NCBI GenBank assembly: GCA_016617855.1
Contig: JAECUM010006674.1
Location: 1 to 64,000 of the forward strand
Length of the DNA: 64,000 nt
DNA from: Megalonaias nervosa
Taxonomy: Eukaryota > Mollusca > Bivalvia > Unionida > Unionidae
Direction of reading: 5' to 3'
Of this stretch, positions 20,655-32,652 are shown piece by piece. The notes beneath the pieces were generated by a model. The model was not told the origin of the DNA. It was given only the letters and a program-made list of their open reading frames with translations, and ran no database searches. The position numbers and the translations under genes are program-made. Each line of letters begins with the position of its first letter. Positions within the stretch are counted from its first letter, which is position 1.

Positions 20655-22418
20655 TTAAGTCTGTTCTTGCAGTTGAAATTGGTGAGTTTTAAGAGCGCTC
20701 TTGAATGAGATCACTGTGTCTTTGTGTCTAAGTGCAGTGGGCAATTCGTTCCACGTTGCTGGGCCCTGGTATGCAAAAGAGCATTGTCCATATGATTTCA
20801 TTTTCATAGTGGGAATAATGAGAATACGAGTGTCAGAAGAGGAGCGTAAGTATCTTGCAGGTGTGTACAGATGGGTGAGGTCAGATAGGTATGTTGGACT
20901 GGAGCCCGTCAGTGAAACGTAGCACAGAGAACAAATTTTGTGTTTAATTCTGGATCGTATGGATAGCCAGTGTAGGGTAGAGAGCAGGGGAGAGGCGTGC
21001 TCTGATCGTGGTACTCTAAGGATGATCCGAGCAGCTGTATTTTTAACTTTTTGAAGTTTCTGAAGTAGATATTGAGATGAACCAGACAGAATTGAGTTAC
21101 AATAGTCCAGTCTTGAAAGTACTAAGGAACACACAAGCATTTTAGTGGCATCAACTGAAAGATACTTGCAAATGGAGCTGATTCGTCTCAGCTCAAGATA
21201 TGCAGCCTTGCATATGTTCATGACATGTTGATGCAATGAGAGAGTACTGTCAAGAGTGACACCGAGGTTTCGTACTGACTGTGTGAATTTAATGTTGGTG
21301 TTGCTGATATTTATTGTCTGAGGTAAAGAATGTGAATGAGAAAGTCTTTGTGTTGTAATCAGGATGGCTTCAGTTTTATCATCATTCATCTGCAGCTTGT
21401 TACATGTCATCCATGATTTCACATCGGAAATGCACCTCTCTACGCCTTTGATGGTAGCTTCAACTTCAGCTGGATGGCTAGATTTGTATATTTGGGTGTC
21501 ATCAGCATACAATTGGTGAGACACTGGATGATGATCTATGACACTTGAGAGTGGCTGAGTGTATAGAATGAAGAGAACAGGTCCAAGAACAGACCCCTGT
21601 GGAACACCACAACATAGATCAACTGGGCTGGAGTGTTTTCCATTTGCGGACACAATTTGTGTCCTGTTGACCAAGTAGGACTTGAACCATAGTAAGGCCG
21701 TATCATGAATGCCAAATACATGCTGGAGACGGTGAAGTAATATATCGTGGTCTATAGTGTCAAATGCTGCAGACAAGTCAAGGAGAGTGAGGACTGTAAT
21801 CTTTCCGCTATCCAAAGCAGAGAGAAGGTCATTAACTACTTTCAGAAGAATAGTTTCAGTACTGTGGCAAGGGCGATATGCATACTGTACATTGCTAAAA
21901 TTGCTGTTTGAATTCAGATGAGATACAGGTTGGGAAAGAACAACTTTTTCTAAGATTTTTGACATGAATGGGAGATTAGAAACTGGGCGGTAGTTCTTTA
22001 AATCATTATGGTCGAGTGTTGGTTTCTTCAGCAGAGGCTTTACAATGGCAGTTTTGTAAAATGATGGGAATTCCCCAGATGAGAGAGAGGTATTAATAAC
22101 ATCAGTTAGTGAAGGCAGTATTGGATCCAAGCACTCTAGCAGCAGTGACGTCGGAATCGGATCCAGTTCACATGACTTTGGTGCACTCTTCATCACGATT
22201 GTACGTACTAAATCCATAGAGACAGGTTCAAATGCTGCTAACGGTTGCTGCTGAAATTCTGTATCGCAACTGTATGGTGACGACGAGTCAACTGAAATTG
22301 TGTTGTCAAGTTTATCTCTGATGGTTTGTACTTTGTCACGGAAGAAATTTGCAAACAGGTCCGGAAGGTCGACTAGAGAGAAGGTAGCTGGAAGTGGTGT
22401 ACATTTGTTCCTTGACAT
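20655..22418 (-). CDS. LINE reverse transcriptase segment (open)
   Basis: A 587-codon open stretch. Visible blocks: KPLLKKPTLDHNDLKNYRPV (fingers), LLDLSAAFDTIDHDILL (first catalytic Asp), GVPQGSVLGPVLFILYT, and HQLYADDTQIYKS (YADD catalytic pair), then thumb and a C-terminal domain ending FQLQEQT. It copies element RNA at the target site. The reading frame is intact here, while the endonuclease part upstream is shifted, so the protein would not be complete. It is probably the 3' two-thirds of a single long ORF2. Confidence 0.85.
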   Translation of the reverse strand: MSRNKCTPLPATFSLVDLPDLFANFFRDKVQTIRDKLDNTISVDSSSPYSCDTEFQQQPLAAFEPVSMDLVRTIVMKSAPKSCELDPIPTSLLLECLDPILPSLTDVINTSLSSGEFPSFYKTAIVKPLLKKPTLDHNDLKNYRPVSNLPFMSKILEKVVLSQPVSHLNSNSNFSNVQYAYRPCHSTETILLKVVNDLLSALDSGKITVLTLLDLSAAFDTIDHDILLHRLQHVFGIHDTALLWFKSYLVNRTQIVSANGKHSSPVDLCCGVPQGSVLGPVLFILYTQPLSSVIDHHPVSHQLYADDTQIYKSSHPAEVEATIKGVERCISDVKSWMTCNKLQMNDDKTEAILITTQRLSHSHSLPQTINISNTNIKFTQSVRNLGVTLDSTLSLHQHVMNICKAAYLELRRISSICKYLSVDATKMLVCSLVLSRLDYCNSILSGSSQYLLQKLQKVKNTAARIILRVPRSEHASPLLSTLHWLSIRSRIKHKICSLCYVSLTGSSPTYLSDLTHLYTPARYLRSSSDTRILIIPTMKMKSYGQCSFAYQGPATWNELPTALRHKDTVISFKSALKTHQFQLQEQT

Positions 22419-23767
22419 TAGCTTGTTAGTAATCTCAAATAGCTCTTTGCAGCTGGAACTTTCCGTGATCTTAGTACCGTAGTGGGCTGATTTCGCTGCA
22501 TGGACTATGTTTGTGACATTCTTCTTAGCGGTATCATAGATCTGCTTATGAATAGTGAGTCTGGTGGAGAGCCAAAGCCTCTCAGCTTTACGGCGGTCTC
22601 TTTTAGCAGTGCGAAGCTGGTCCCTAACACTGCTATACCACGGAGAACACTTCTGAATTGCTGCTCAGCACTTGGTTGCTGGGGCATGTTTGTCGAGCAG
22701 TGAATGCAGGCAGTTATCAAGTTGTTCTGCTGTAGTAGGTAAGCTAGTTGTTAGGTTTGCTTGGATGTCATGCATTAGTTTGGTTCTGTTTATCATACGG
22801 AGGTTTCTCTTAGTAGCGAATAAAGGTGGAGGATTAGGGACTGATACGTCAAGATGGCATATAATGCAGAGGTGATCTGATGAAAGTTCGTGGGACACCA
22901 GGGAGGACTGAAGAATATTATCATCAGGTCTGTAAAGAATCCAGTCTAATATTTGACCATGTTTATGGGTGGGTTGGCTAACTGACTGTTTGAGGTTGAA
23001 AACGTGAATGGAATCTATAAGTTTCGATGTCCATGGGTTTCCAGGACAGTCAAAGTGAAAGTTGAAATCAGGTTGCCACCTATCGAATTTCCATACTCCA
23101 GGAGATTCGGAAACTGCTCCAAAAAGAGAGATTCTGTCAGCTTGTTTTTTCTACTAGGAGGAGGGCGGTAGAGGCAGAAAAAATGGACTGACCTTTGTTC
23201 CAGTGTGAGTGTAGTCTGGACTAGTTCAAACGATGTGTGGTCGAAATTGAAATTTGTAGTGTAGTTAAGACGGTTGATCATGGAGGTCTTTGCGATGACA
23301 GCAATCCCATCTCCGCGAGAGTGGCGAGGGAACGACTTGATGGAGTAACCGGTGGGTGTTAGATCCGCGCACTTGGGTTCATCGCCTGATGTTTTTATAC
23401 ATGTTTCTGTCATGAAAAAGACGTCGATATTCTGATCCTTGAGAAAATTAGCTATTTCTGTGCGCTTTTCCGATGGTCGTACTGATTGGGCATTGAATAA
23501 TGTGATGCGCAGTGGTATCTCTTCGATAGCTGACACAAAGATTGCCGATTTAATTGGAATTTGGATTAGGTTGTCTAAATTAATGGCCGAATGTTTAAAT
23601 ATCTGCGCCGGAAAGGGCGAAAGGGAGATAACTGGAATTCTTCTTTCTGTTCTACGCCGGCCAGCTTTGAAACAACGCTTCTCTTTTCGCTTCCGTTTAC
23701 AGTTATGGAATGATGAATGTAGTCCCAGATCGTTTAGTCTAGTGCACAATGTAGTGTGGAGAGCCAA
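22419..23767 (-). pseudogene. LINE endonuclease (APE type) segment, frameshifted
   Basis: From about 23767 the minus strand gives a basic N-terminal region, then endonuclease blocks RITLFNAQSVR, FFMTETCIK, SRGDGIAVIAK and LYRPPPSRKN. After a shift near 23035 another frame gives QPTHKHGQILDWILYRPDDN and LSSDHLCIICHLD, the SDH motif of the active site. A stop near 22663 and a further shift precede the RT frame. The domain nicks target DNA to prime reverse transcription. Confidence 0.75.
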
Positions 23768-23807
23768 GGAGTGGTCATTTAACGCAATTAATGAGGGTTC
23801 AGCATAG

Positions 23808-25829
23808 CATAAACGGGTGGACTGGCGAGTATCACCTGAAGGCGGTTTGTTCAGCCTTTTCTTTGAAGGGCGGTTGCAACCTTTTACCTAACAGTAAGGA
23901 ACTTCACTTTTGGCTTTATTTTTCCAATGTTTGTCAGACATCGCTGCTCTGTAAGATACCCAGCTAATTGAGGTTTTATGATTTCAGCCCTTTTAAACTG
24001 TTCCTATAAAGTAACCTTTTTGTTTGGGTCTTTTTCTTTGCATTTCAAACTGTTCTAGGTTTTCTCGGACATTTTAGCATAAAGTTTCTCAAAACTCTAC
24101 TTTTCATTTCGCAGCTTCTCCAGCATTTATCTGCCTACAGATGGCAGTTCTCCACTTTTAATCCTTTGTAGTACCAGTCTCCTTTTTTCTGCCACAAATA
24201 CTTAGTTCTCAAGGTCTCATTTGTGTTTATTGTTGAAATCTAGATATCTTTGGAGACTTAAACTGGTTGTCTGATACAAATTATGGTTCAGTCGCAAATT
24301 GAAGTTTTGTCTTTGCAGTTTGTAGAATTGTGTTAAGTATATCAGATTTAATGCACTGTTAAAGAATGTGTCTGATCCAATACTTTGAAAAAAATATATG
24401 GTTTTCAGTTTAGATTGTTTCGAATCCTATTACATTCTGTAAGGTGATATAAAGAGTGCTATGGTGAAATTTAAAATCAATTAGCGTTGATTTATAATTT
24501 TATTCATCCATTTAAATCTGCGCATTACGTACCCTTGTAGAACATATTCATATATTCTGCTTGTTGATTATATTGAGGACTTACAAATACTTCTCTTTAT
24601 AGATTTGCTTCAACGATAAGTTTCTCATCGTTATAGTTTTAGTGTAGTCGAAGTCATTTTATTTATTATCTTCAAGACTTTCACACTCTTTCATTTTAAA
24701 AACATCACCACTTTCAGCCATTTGAAAGTTATTTAAGTAACCAAAACTGGATAAGCCATTGCTTAAAACAAAATTGCGATTTTAACGCCCACAATAGATC
24801 TATTTCTCCATGAATTTAAACGGGAATATTGCAGTTGTAAATGGTACATTAAAAGAAAAAACTGGTACAAAATGTACTAAACATGAGATGGACAAAATGA
24901 GATAATTGACGTGAGAAATAAATGTATATGCCAGAATTGTAAAACGCTCTAAATCATTATCCAAATCATTATGAGATATCTTCGTTTACACCATGACATA
25001 ATTGATAAGCAACTTATTCAGATCGCCATTGACGACATTTTACAAGATGAACATAATAACGGCTACATGACCCTAAATGTAGTTAGATAGTTAGATATTT
25101 ATTAAAATGTTTGTCTTTTAATCAAAGTTTGCTACTATCCACGTTGAATACAAAGTTGATAATATATAAACATGCTGATTTCAAGGCCAATAGAAGTTAA
25201 TGGGGAATAAATGGCACAAACTGTGTAAGACACAAATTTGCAGACAAATGCTTGACAAATTGCATCTGGACTTGCTGCTTTGTTATTGGTTCATCTGTGC
25301 CTTTAACACACTTGTTTCTATTATTGCCATTACAGGAGATGCTTACCATAAGCAATATAGATGTACGGCAAAATAGACAGGGCAATACTGCTCAAAATAT
25401 TCTCAACGGTGAAGTCAGTAATTTTGAATGATTCAACTTTATCTCTTCACTAGAGCGCATTCTAATATCCTTTTATATGTTTTCCATGGCTTTCGTTTAT
25501 CTCGTGTTTCACCAATGAAAACATTTTCAAGGTTGATGGGAATCAGGCAAATTTAAAGAGGCAAAGACCAATCAAAAGTAATGGCATTAACGCGCTTGGT
25601 CAAGATTGTAATGTTTGAAACATAAATTTCTGAAATCGTCGTACATGTCCGACAACACGAAAGTACTTGCTTGCACGTCCTAGTCTTGTAAATTATCTAT
25701 TGTTTGAAGACGGAAATGTTACATCATATCATGTGTATATTATAATCATCATCTGATATGTAGGAATCATTCAGCCTTGAACAAAAATGTATTTCTGTAT
25801 TTGAGCGGAATAGATATTTCACTGAATAT
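23808..25829. other. intergenic DNA, no supported gene
   Basis: AT-rich sequence with only short frames; no repeats, RNA genes or protein motifs recognised. The 5' untranslated part of the LINE may lie in the first few hundred bases. Confidence 0.5.
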
Positions 25830-26365
25830 ATCCAAAACATCCTTATATTATGTGATTAAATGTCCCTTCAAAATTTAACTGCCATCGTACCACAGTGTTT
25901 CATTGTCTCAACAAGCCTGTCATCCTTCACCTTTTTAACCGGCTGTTCTATATATTGGCTCATGAACCAAAACTGTCTGCCAATCCAATTTCAATTTTAA
26001 CTGTTATTTCCTTGTCATCCTTCACGAGGGAATAAATTATGAAATCCTTGCTGAAAGAAATATATTTCTCGTTGCTGTTGGGTATGATTATTTCCTCATG
26101 ATCCGGATCATTTTTAACAATCGTTTTAATAAACAGATGATTGTCGTAAATAGGCAAGCTACGACTAAATCGCTTGATATGTTTGACTCTCAGAAATAAA
26201 AATTACACTTTCTATGAGCAGCACCTCCGTCCTTGCCTATTATGTAATCCTGGTCTCCAAACTTACTTTAAAATGTTTTCTCAAATATATGACATATACC
26301 TTTTAAGTTGAAATGTGATACATCGTCATCTGTGTATACCATAGGTTGTTGTCTTCGTTTTCTTA
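25830..26365 (-). pseudogene. Polinton-type PolB exonuclease fragment, isolated relic
   Basis: Minus-strand blocks in order: VYTDDDVSHFNLKG, CHIFEKTF, a stop, GDQDYIIGKDGGAAHRKCN, LPIYDNHLFIKTIVK (a degenerate YDSHL), IIPNSNEKYISFSKDF and, after a one-base shift, WFMSQYIEQ. This is the order seen around the zinc-binding CHxC/DHxxxTGKxRGxAHxxCN segment and the exonuclease domain of protein-primed PolB in animal Polintons. Two frameshifts at least. No other Polinton gene was found next to it, so it is a stray fragment, of a sequence type different from relic B. Confidence 0.68.
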
Positions 26366-26964
26366 TGTCAGATTCATCCAGGATGTCGCTCAATCTCTTT
26401 ATTATCTAAAGAATTGTCAACTTATGCCGTAGTGGTATATTTTGGAATCAACGAGTGTGCAGGGTAGCTCAAATATGAGGATGATAATTTCTTTATATAC
26501 CGTTATTGTCACTTTCAATTTCATACAATGACATCATTGTCGTATAAATATATACCTATCTGCTAAATATATTTAAGACTTCAAGCCCATTATATCATTT
26601 TTTAAATAAGGAAGAAGCAGTTAAATATATTACTGAGTTTTGAATTTATGAGGCATTTAAGGGAAAGAAAACTACGGTCCGTTACTCAGAATGCCATACT
26701 GCTACAAACATGCTACTAACAAAGGAAGCAACTCGTACAAGCATAAACTACATCAAACTTCAACATCTATCGCACCTTTATTTTGTGGTGTGATTTATTG
26801 GGTATGCACGGATGTGTGTGTGATTTTGTACAATAAAGAAATACAAAAATGTTCTAAGAAGTTGTGGGTAGTATTTAAATTTTCTTATCATCCAGCTCTG
26901 ACATTTCATTATAGTTGGTGGACTCTAGAGTGGTTTTGGTTGTTTGTGTTTTGTTTTCTCTCAG
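26366..26964. other. no supported gene
   Basis: A 99-codon hydrophobic frame at 26691-26990 is not supported by any motif. The stretch may hold the 5' exons of the channel gene, but none could be called. Confidence 0.35.
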
Positions 26965-27017
26965 TAGTACGGAACGTGATCCAGTTCTAAAATATTTCCA
27001 AAGTCCGGAAGATGTGG
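26965..27017 (+). CDS. possible DEG/ENaC exon (weak)
   Basis: Between a CTCTCAG acceptor and a G|GTACAT donor lies a frame reading STERDPVLKYFQSPEDVG. Its place before the first firm exon and the 'Y-F-x-S-x-x-D' look fit the segment after transmembrane helix 1 in peptide-gated channels. The splice phases with neighbours could not be confirmed. Confidence 0.25.
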
Positions 27018-27459
27018 GTACATATCAAATAAGTAGAGAGACAACTTTTATTTGAATTATTTAATCTTTTATTAAATTTATCTCATGTACCAAGAGAATG
27101 TCTGACTATTCAAATGTAGCAGGAGGTCCAGCTCATCCATTACTTACGTGCTGAATGATTCCAAAAGATTCACTGTCCACCAGCTTTTAAGCAATCTTTC
27201 TAAGAGGAGAATTACGTGAGATATTTGACTGCAGGATAAAGTCACTGGCAAGAGTGTTCCGAATAAAGGCATCATTTTTATAACTGTATAACCTATAACC
27301 AATCATATATGCAGGATACATCAATTCTATAAGTGTATAACCGTATAACCAATCATATATGCAGGATACATCCTTGCTTGTTTGTCCTTCTTATCATATG
27401 TAACAAATGTATTTTTATGCACCTGCTTATTAGGGTTGACCCTCACGTTAAATCTGCAG

Positions 27460-27597
27460 AACTGGGAGATTCTGGAAGAAGTATCCGAGGGATATGGAGC
27501 TAGACTGGTAATTCATGAACCCGGTACCATCCCTCTCCCGTCGTCGGAGGGAATCTTTATTTCATCCTATTTCGAGACAAATATAGGACTTCGTGTG
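27460..27597 (+). CDS. DEG/ENaC exon: extracellular palm segment
   Basis: 46 codons in phase 0 between AATCTGCAG and GTG|GTATGT. NWEILEEVSEGYGARLVIHE and FETNIGLRV match the conserved 'GxRLxIHxPxxxPxPxxxGxxxxPGxET' stretch. Confidence 0.85.
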
Positions 27598-30500
27598 GTA
27601 TGTAGATTACTATCGAATTTGGGTTTCTTGGACACTTTTGCAGTTATTTAATACAGTAGATGACTTTATAATAATACGTAAAAGAAATAATATTTCCATA
27701 GCAACACATGTATTATTTCTATGGTAACTGAGAAAACAGCTATACTAAATTACAGTAATTAACTTTCCAATAGTTGGTGAAGAGAAAGGTTCAAATAAAG
27801 TTTCGGAAGCAAGCAAGGCACTGCATGTATCTCTTAGCAACCATTTAAATTTAAGGCCTGTTCAACAGGTATGATTTAAAATTACATAAAGTAAATCAGT
27901 AGAAAAATCTTGTCTTTACAAGAAAATTAAAAACGCATATTTTGTATTAAATTCGTGTGAAAAGTCTTTATACAAATACCAAATTAATGGTTTTCTTCCC
28001 AGAAACGAGATCTTTCTTATGAGCTAATTCTTCTATTTCTTTCTACAATTTTGAGTCTGTCCATCTTCCACTGTTTTCTTTACACAAGATAAAATTCATA
28101 TTTTACATAGTTTCATTGCCATATCTTTCCAGGTGAACGTCAGTCGTCTAGGAGAACCTTATTCTAAATGTGACAATGGAAAGACATTTCAGAAACGCTA
28201 TGGAATCACCTATTCGAGAGAGGTAAATAATAGAATTTCGTCATCCTACGTAACGATCAGACAAAATGAGTCTGACCGTTTGGTAGTGGCTGGGTATATC
28301 AGATAATCTCAGCGATTGGACGCATTCTTTGAATAAATTCAATCAGCAAAGACAAGAAAACTAGTCGTGACAAATTGCTGTTATGTAACTGTCTTGCGAT
28401 TCGTAATATGTTCACCTATCATATACTATATCAGCATACTCACAAACAGGACGATAACAAGAACAGCATTAGGTCTGTACTGCAACGCAACCTATTAAAT
28501 TTAAATTTTCGCATTAATTTCAGACCATAAAACGCTATGGAGTTTAAAATTAGAGAACAGTTGTTCAGTTTTCTAAGACGGTGTGGGGGAATTTCACAAA
28601 CCAGTTTTAACGACTACTGTATGTTTTCTAAATCAGAATTAGAATGTCTGCAGATCTGATAGGATCGTCAACAATAAAATGAAGATCAGTGTCATCGGCA
28701 AAACCATGTTCTTTTACTGTTTACATTATCGAATGCGATATAGTTTATTTATATTAAGAATAGTGGGAGGTCTTAATATTGATCCCTGCTGGAATATGTC
28801 TCCAATGACAACTTTCCTCAAGGTATAATCGCTATTGCTTTTCATTTGGGAACACTTTAGAGTTTGTCGGGCACGCATATATACAAGGTTTGTAAATAAG
28901 TCCAAGGTTTCCAACCCTCTCAAAAGACTTACTAAATGCAAATAAAACTAACGATGATGGATATTAATATTATCTAAGTAACCATGGTCATATTTTGTCT
29001 TCTTTTCTATTACCTTCGACTCATCTGCATAAATGTTTGTTTCTTGTTTTGTTTGGTTTAACAATACTTTCAGCACATCATTCATTATATCATGCAAGGG
29101 AAATATGAGCCTTTCCCAAGGACATACTGAGGCAGCCGAGCTAAGCTGGCTCGATGCGGGTATTGGGCCAGCTAGCCTTGCATCTCAAGTTTGACGCAGC
29201 TTCCTGCAAATTATGTACTCTTCCGATTAGATTTCCACACGTCCTACTAAAGAACAGTTGGATACAGCTCCCTTCCTTCCAAATAAAAGATTTGTCCTCT
29301 TAAGTCAATATAATGACGATCTTTCCGAAATAATCTCTTTATCGTCTCTGTATTAGTCATAGTTACAATAGAAAAAGGACTTTCCCGTCATCTTCAGCCT
29401 GGTTCCAATTTCACCATATCTCTCTTCAAGTTAAGTCAAGACCTAAAACATATTATTTTGGTCAGTTTTTCAAGTCAGATATAAATTACAGCCAGTCACG
29501 TTGCTAGATTCTTCTAGACTTAAGCATATGTCCAGTCTTAGGTTATATGAGCGACATTCAGGTCTGGTGAGACCTGTACCTAATTCTGCCAACATCTATG
29601 CTCAATATACCCATGAAAAAAAATTGGTTTAGCTTAACAAAAATGAAATGGGTTGCTTCATATGTTGATGCACATGACGCCGCGTTCACCTTGTGTGACT
29701 TTGAGATATGATACCAGCCATATGCTTGTCAGAAAGGCAAATGGTTTATGACGATTCCTATCAGTGTTGTTATTTGATAAATAACGTCTTTAAAAATTGC
29801 AATGATTTTAAGAACAATGTTTGGAAGAATATGAATATAGAAAATGTCTTTACTTTGCCATCTTGCCATTTATACTTTTCAGTCTTGCCATTTTATAATT
29901 TGCAGTCTTGCCAGTTTATGTGCCTCACGTCTACAGTCATACGCCGTTGTGGTTGTTATGATGACAGTGAAGAAGAACTGGCCAGGCAGGTGGATGGGAA
30001 AACACGGCAGTGCAAAGATAAGACAGGTACATGTTTAGATAAAATTACTGTGAAACTTCATGTAATTTGCACTTTAGACGGTGCTATCGATGATACTCTT
30101 AGATTAATACGATACTAAAAGAGTGGGACTAGCTATTGTTCTTTTCACCAATTAAAAATTATTATACTTTTCAGATAATGTAGAGACCTCGCGCAGCAAA
30201 ATGATGGAGACAGCGCAAAAATAATTTTAAATTATGGGCGCATTGTAAATGATCTCACAATATAGCCAGCGAGATTGTCAAGTGAGATAAATCTCTAAGT
30301 GTTTTGATTATACTATTACGAGCTACTTCACTGATAAAAGTTCCTTATAACATCAGTCCAGCATATACAAATTGTTTATGCACTTATTGTTAATTACATG
30401 AGAAACAATTGGTTGAAAAAATATTGTAATTACGCTAGCTTGTTAAATATAAATTCATGCTTTATAATTATGGTTGATTAAAGAAATGGCATACGAAGAG

Positions 30501-31266
30501 CATCTAATAGGTAAATAATTATATTTTTCCATTAAATAGTGCACATAAATGCACACACATTCTATTTATAACAAAGATTTTATCTTCTAAACATTTTGAA
30601 AATTTCTAGAATGAAATTTTCCATTAGGTAATAGTTTTATTTTGTCAGAAAATGTTAATTGTGACCTAGGCCAGGTAGAGGAATGTAAAATCTTGTACAC
30701 TGGAAAAGTTTGTTGATTTCTGCAAAAACATCTGTATCAGACATTATAATTGCTGTATCCATTATTTGGGCTGGAATTTATTTCTTCAAATTATGTATCC
30801 ACTACAAATTCGAAGTGCTCATCTAAAATAATATTCCGGGAAAGAAATTAAAGTTAAAATAAATAGTAACGTAATCGTAGACATAAAATACTGACGTAAA
30901 ACAAATCCAAAATAGTTGTTGAATACGCAGGTAAATATTACTCTTTTGTATCCAAAAATAGTAATTAATAATATTGGCATATTTTAAAAAAAAAAAAAAA
31001 AAATGAATCTATACTTGAAGTACTAGTAGCGAAACACGTGAGCAAAAATTACAACACCTGTAATTCATGTTTCAACCTAAAAATTATTACTGATGCTAAA
31101 TACAAATAATTCAAAAGAATCGTTATAAAAAGGATTAGTAGTTCATTTGAATACGACAGTTTTTATATAACGTTTGATGAGATTTTAAACGGTTTTGAAA
31201 ACTTTTCATCATTTTACACTTTCGGAAATGTGTTACATAGTGTACGTTATTCAGGATTTATACCAT

Positions 31267-31358
<92 letters not shown>

Positions 31359-32618
31359 TTATTTATTTACGAATTTACGAAAACGAATTCGAATCGACCT
31401 TGTTATTGATAGTAAACAACAAAATAAGCTTCGAAAGCTTATTGCTGAACCGTTATGTTTGAATGCCGAAAGGTAATTATTGGTGGACTTACTGCAGTTC
31501 ATAGAAAAAGCAAATCTCCCGATGACAAGACCTGTGTTTAGTTTGTCCGCTCCTCATGTATGAGATTTATTATGACAAGATCAAATCATTTTATCAATAT
31601 CGTGTCCACCATGCTTTCTACAGACACCGATTTTCTGCTGATGCATTGAAAAGGCGTAATAAGTTCCACGGGTAATTGTGCAAAAGGATTTCAGGTATGA
31701 TATGTATGTGAAATGCCTTAAGGAGCGAAGTGAATTCATACATACAGAAAACATTATTATGTCAAAGAAACATCGCATTTGTGTATACCGATGCACCAAA
31801 GTTTGTCACCACTTGACACCAAGCGATGGATATTACCTGAAGGTATTACTCTTGACAGTACTCTCTCATTGCACCAACATGTCATTAACATATGCAAGGC
31901 TGCATATCTTGAACTAAGACGCATCAGCTCCATTCGCAAGAATCTTTCAGTTGATGCCACCAAAACACTTGTGTGTTCCTTAGTACTTTCAAGACTGGAC
32001 TATTGTAACTCAATTCTGTCTGGTTCATCTCAATATCTACTCCAGAAACTTCAAAAAGTTCAAAACACAGCTTCTCGGATCATCCTTAGAGTACCACGAT
32101 CAGAGCACGCCTCCCCCCTGCTCTCTACCCTACACTGGCTATCCATACGATCCAGAATTAAACACAAAATTTGTTCTCTGTGCTACGTTTCACTGACGGG
32201 CTCCAGTCCAACATACCTATCTGACCTCACCCATCTGTACACACCTGCAAGATACTTACGCTCCTCTTCTGACACTCGTATTCTCATTATTCCCACTATG
32301 AAAATGAAATCATATGGACAACGCGCTTTTGCATACCAGGGCCCAGCAACGTGGAACGAATTGCCCACTGCACTTAGACACAAAGACACAGTGATCTCAT
32401 TCAAGAGCGCTCTTAAAACTCACCTATTTCAACTGCAAGAACAGACTTAAAGACCTAATAATGTATCCTTCCCTTAAATATTTACAGCATATTTTCTGTT
32501 TCTACTTTCGTGGTGTTTGTTTTTATTTTTGTAATCATATCATTATATATGTTTTTTAAGTGTTGTCAAATGTTGTAAAGCGCTTAGAGCTTCTAAAGAT
32601 TAGGTGCTATACAAAGTC

Positions 32619-32652
<34 letters not shown>

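Larger units (their letters stand above)
20452..23807 (-). mobile_element. CR1/L2/jockey-like LINE, nearly full length
   Basis: A non-LTR retrotransposon reads on the minus strand. It has an apurinic-type endonuclease region, a reverse transcriptase with a YADD box, and a 3' end that finishes in an (ATT)n tail (seen as AAT repeats at 20452-20478). The last roughly 800 bases match 31846-32649 at very high identity by eye. The 5' end is uncertain; coding similarity starts near 23767. No clear target duplication was found. Confidence 0.85.

Noticed and set aside
22300..22898. Plus-strand frames over the LINE
   Set aside because: They are shadows of the minus-strand endonuclease and RT coding sequence.
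31195..31476. Open frame with IYIYIY repeat
   Set aside because: It is generated by the (AT)n microsatellite.
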